A stretch of 64,000 nt of DNA from Thermoplasmatota archaeon (GTDB lineage: Archaea; Thermoplasmatota; Penumbrarchaeia; Penumbrarchaeales; Penumbrarchaeaceae), in NCBI GenBank assembly GCA_025457865.1, contig JALOTP010000020.1, forward strand, positions 1-64,000, given 5' to 3'. Both the position numbers and the translations under genes were made by a program. Within the stretch, counting starts at the first letter, position 1; each line of letters starts with the position of its first letter. Positions 61,301 through 64,000 of the stretch are shown piece after piece. The notes beneath the pieces were generated by a model. That model was given only the letters and a program-made list of their open reading frames with translations, searched no databases and was not told where the DNA came from.

Positions 61301-64000
61301 TTAATTGTGTCGAAGAGGTTCTTCCTGAGGGGGTTCCGATCTATCGAGGGGATCCAATTCGGGTACCGCTATAATATCCATTTTGGGTAGGACCTCGTCA
61401 TAAGGCGGTTGTATGGGTTCAGGTGTTGCGGATCCTATATCATCGTTGGTTAGTGGCTCATCCACGGTATTCATATCCTCGACCACATCACTTTTTGGTT
61501 CTATTGGTATTGGACCGGGACCGTCCATAACACCATCCGATAGGACTTGAGGACCCTGACCTTCCGCGAAAGTTCCATCGTCTTTGACATCCAACAGCTC
61601 AGAGGAACCTTTTATCCCCCTCTTCCAAATGAATATAGACACAGCAATGATAATAATTATAAGAAAAAGAGCAATGAACAAGGTGATCATTTGATATCTG
61701 GGAGTTGGCCCCTCTGGCGCATCCGAAAAGATACTCCTCTCATCACCAACGGGTCCATGGTCCTTCAAATGGACAGCTATTCTATATTCGCCGTCTTCGG
61801 TCAATGTTATTTGACCATTATCATCATCTAGCCTGGATACGAACCGTCCATCCAGGGAGATGATCATTGAAAGGTCAAGGTTCGCATCATATCCGGAATG
61901 CTCCACTCTAATTGTTATAAGCTCGCCCTTTTCATATCGTTCTTTCTGCGGCTCTATCTTTATCTCGAGCATCAATGTGCTCAGGTCATAGCTGACGTTC
62001 AGGACATGCTCCGTCGTCCTTGCGCTCCCTCCTACTACGGATGTCTCAATGCTGAAGTTATGGATCCCATGGTCGCCATGGACAGGTGTGATCAACAGTT
62101 CATCACCCTCAAGCGTGATGAAACCGCTCTCTGTCATCAAGTGATATGAAATGGTCCCGTTCTTGCCGTGATCCGTTCCAAGTTTCTGAACCAACCTCTG
62201 CTTCTCCTTCATATCCAAATGAACAGATAAGTTAAGGGTCGGAGTCATACCTTCATACACATCCACTTTCAATCCTACCTCCAGATAACCTCCTCTCCCG
62301 TCAGTGATGTTCAATACGACATATTGGACCCCGAGATGGACCATGGTCGGTCTGCTAGTGATCTGTATCCCATCTTCTATAAGAAGCTCCAACCAATCCA
62401 ACTCGGGCTCTACCGACAACAACGATAATCCATCACCATCGGGATCTGTTATTCCTATCTTATCCCTCTGAACATCACCTGCTTCCACCCGGATGAAAAA
62501 GGTCCTCGGTCCCTCAGGAGCTCTGTTTCGAAGAACTACCTTCACAGAAAAGTCCCTGCTTACCACAGAGCCGTTGTTGTCATCCACGGTTATCGTGAGC
62601 GTTCTGTTGCCCACATCAGTGATATCCGGTCTAAGCTTGAGGAACATGCCCTCAACCCAACAGCTCCCGTTCCCGTCAAAGCTTGCAGATTTTGTCAGTT
62701 CATCTCCATTTACATCGCTTACGTTCAATACATAGCTCGATGTCTCTCCCGTATAGGATACCAGGTCGAACATGTCCCCTATGACCGGGGCAACATTGTA
62801 AGGTATCACGAACACATTGATGATATGATGGGACTGGGATCCGTTCCCATCAGATAACGTCAACTTGACCCAGAACACTCCCGTCTGGTCCTCCCCTGCC
62901 GTGAAAACAAGATACCTGTTGTCCTTAATGCTGAACCTAAACGGTGCATTCGTGGAATCTACATAGACCGCCACATTGTCCCCATTGGGATCATGGAAGA
63001 ACAACTCCCTCTCAACACGTATCCCGGGATATGTGGTGATATTATCTACGGGCTCAAGGACCGGGGGAAGATTGAGATAGAGGACCTCGACAACGAACTT
63101 GCCGGTATCTCTTGTACCATTTCGATCATAGACCGTGACGTTGAACTCGACGAAACCCACATCATCCTTCTTGGGTCTGTATGAGAACTCTCCCGTACTG
63201 TTGTCAAGATCGAACTCTACTTCCCTACTGGCTTCGAGCTTGAAGTACGGCAGGTCCCCGTCAGGGTCCGATGCAGTGAAGGTCAAATTCAGCAATCTGC
63301 TGGTCTCAACCCTGTGCTCTGATATGAACGGATCAAGCTCAATCTTCCTGTTCCAGGGCTGCCCCCAGGGAACTATCAGCGGATACCTGTCAACACTGTC
63401 AGCATCTATGTTGATGGGACGATCAACTATCCCGTCCCCGTCCCAATCGTTGTAATCATCCATGTCGGACCAGTAGTTCCCCCAAGTACCATTGTCCCAG
63501 GTGTTTGCTCCTTCGTCCACTGCGTGGACATCGTTCCCTACAAGATTATTCCTGTCCAGGATAAGGTTCCTTGCCGAGCTTTCAATGACAATACCTTTCC
63601 CGCACCCGCTTATGTTATTCCGTGACAGCCCTCCACCGTCCATATATCTCAAACGAACCCCTTCACTGCAATTCTCTATTACATTGTCTTTCGGTAATAT
63701 GTCCGGCTCATTGGAGGATAGATATATTCCCGTTGAACAGTTTTTGATATCGTTCGAATCGATTTTGATGGGATATCCGGATAATTCAATGGAATTTGTA
63801 ATATTTATTCCATTACCAGTAATATTATCTATTATATTCTTTTCAATGTCATATCCCAGAACTTTATCTAACGATATTGCATCCGTTCGTATGTTTGAAA
63901 TGATATTTTTTTCTATCCTCAACTTATCATTTTCTTTAGTAATAATCCCACTACTACAATTTTTTATAGTATTATTAAGTATATTTATAGAAGATGGTGG
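61301..64000 (-). CDS. Right-handed beta-helix/cadherin-like surface protein (5' end beyond the window)
   Basis: At least 900 residues are encoded and the frame stays open to the window edge, so the N-terminus is missing. The visible part begins with NosD-type beta-helix repeats (IEKNIISNI, IIDNITGNGI, DNVIENCSEGV, RNNISGCGKGI) for about 175 residues. Several cadherin/dystroglycan-like Ig repeats follow (DPDGD, DPNGDN, DVNGDE, DPDGDG at the expected spacing). A transmembrane helix near the end and an acidic Pro-rich cytosolic tail complete it. It is probably an anchored carbohydrate-binding or adhesion protein. The coding sequence is clearly more AT-rich than the neighbours, particularly the beta-helix part. 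Confidence 0.8.
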   Translation of the reverse strand, partial: PPSSINILNNTIKNCSSGIITKENDKLRIEKNIISNIRTDAISLDKVLGYDIEKNIIDNITGNGINITNSIELSGYPIKIDSNDIKNCSTGIYLSSNEPDILPKDNVIENCSEGVRLRYMDGGGLSRNNISGCGKGIVIESSARNLILDRNNLVGNDVHAVDEGANTWDNGTWGNYWSDMDDYNDWDGDGIVDRPINIDADSVDRYPLIVPWGQPWNRKIELDPFISEHRVETSRLLNLTFTASDPDGDLPYFKLEASREVEFDLDNSTGEFSYRPKKDDVGFVEFNVTVYDRNGTRDTGKFVVEVLYLNLPPVLEPVDNITTYPGIRVERELFFHDPNGDNVAVYVDSTNAPFRFSIKDNRYLVFTAGEDQTGVFWVKLTLSDGNGSQSHHIINVFVIPYNVAPVIGDMFDLVSYTGETSSYVLNVSDVNGDELTKSASFDGNGSCWVEGMFLKLRPDITDVGNRTLTITVDDNNGSVVSRDFSVKVVLRNRAPEGPRTFFIRVEAGDVQRDKIGITDPDGDGLSLLSVEPELDWLELLIEDGIQITSRPTMVHLGVQYVVLNITDGRGGYLEVGLKVDVYEGMTPTLNLSVHLDMKEKQRLVQKLGTDHGKNGTISYHLMTESGFITLEGDELLITPVHGDHGIHNFSIETSVVGGSARTTEHVLNVSYDLSTLMLEIKIEPQKERYEKGELITIRVEHSGYDANLDLSMIISLDGRFVSRLDDDNGQITLTEDGEYRIAVHLKDHGPVGDERSIFSDAPEGPTPRYQMITLFIALFLIIIIIAVSIFIWKRGIKGSSELLDVKDDGTFAEGQGPQVLSDGVMDGPGPIPIEPKSDVVEDMNTVDEPLTNDDIGSATPEPIQPPYDEVLPKMDIIAVPELDPLDRSEPPQEEPLRHN

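Overview
The window is archaeal chromosomal DNA, most likely from an uncultured Thermoplasmatota-type euryarchaeon. Supporting genes are sn-glycerol-1-phosphate dehydrogenase (archaeal lipids), a DacZ-type diadenylate cyclase, UPF0147, DUF211 and DUF531 proteins, a three-OB-fold zinc-finger RPA paired with its COG3390 partner, RlmE, and a presenilin-like membrane protease. Archaeal TATA elements lie 20-35 nt before many genes, and several genes look leaderless. No rRNA or other decisive taxonomic marker is present, so the lineage is an inference.

Layout. 247-10355: an anchored surface protein with a thioredoxin-like domain; a diadenylate cyclase/cation-proton antiporter operon; egsA; membrane proteins including the presenilin-like protease; a methyltransferase; a PKD protein. 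10394-13721: three overlapping minus-strand genes, namely a zinc-ribbon membrane protein, a DUF2207-like membrane protein ending in six Cys-Ala dipeptides, and a radical SAM/SPASM enzyme with a PqqD-like N-terminus. This is the strongest candidate for an undescribed modification system. 13781-14125: an intact tRNA-Thr(GGT) and a second copy broken by hairpin-forming inserts. 14275-28333: an RNA m5C methyltransferase, a wHTH regulator, an M32 carboxypeptidase, lipoproteins, and three large anchored surface proteins (BNR/PKD, subtilase, calcium-loop repeat).

28460-36359: small membrane and DNA-binding proteins; tRNA-Arg(TCG) with a 22-bp att-like repeat of its 3' end; a CxxC-x17-CxxC protein; a RibA-RibD fusion; a frameshifted dcd; a YkgJ-like and a ThiI-like gene. 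36648-39114: a TetR/ABC-2 exporter operon with a palindromic operator. 39222-42546: a four-gene RPA / COG3390 / RlmE / DUF531 operon. 42600-53119: membrane proteins, a hydrolase-fold pseudoenzyme, a wHTH-ATPase, CTP synthase, DUF211 and UPF0147. 53244-64000: a giant protein of about 2,060 residues with 15 Ig-like repeats, an AT-hook protein, a PAC2 protein, and a beta-helix surface protein that runs off the right edge.

Themes. Much of the coding capacity goes to exported single-pass proteins whose short cytosolic ends carry zinc ribbons, acidic stretches or Pro/Gln-rich tails. Housekeeping genes are packed in operons with 1-7 nt overlaps. Three genes (dcd, the wHTH-ATPase after pyrG, and the zinc-ribbon protein near 52.7 kb) appear to have a frame or start-codon problem, which may be real or may reflect assembly indels. 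No CRISPR array, insertion sequence or replication origin was recognised.
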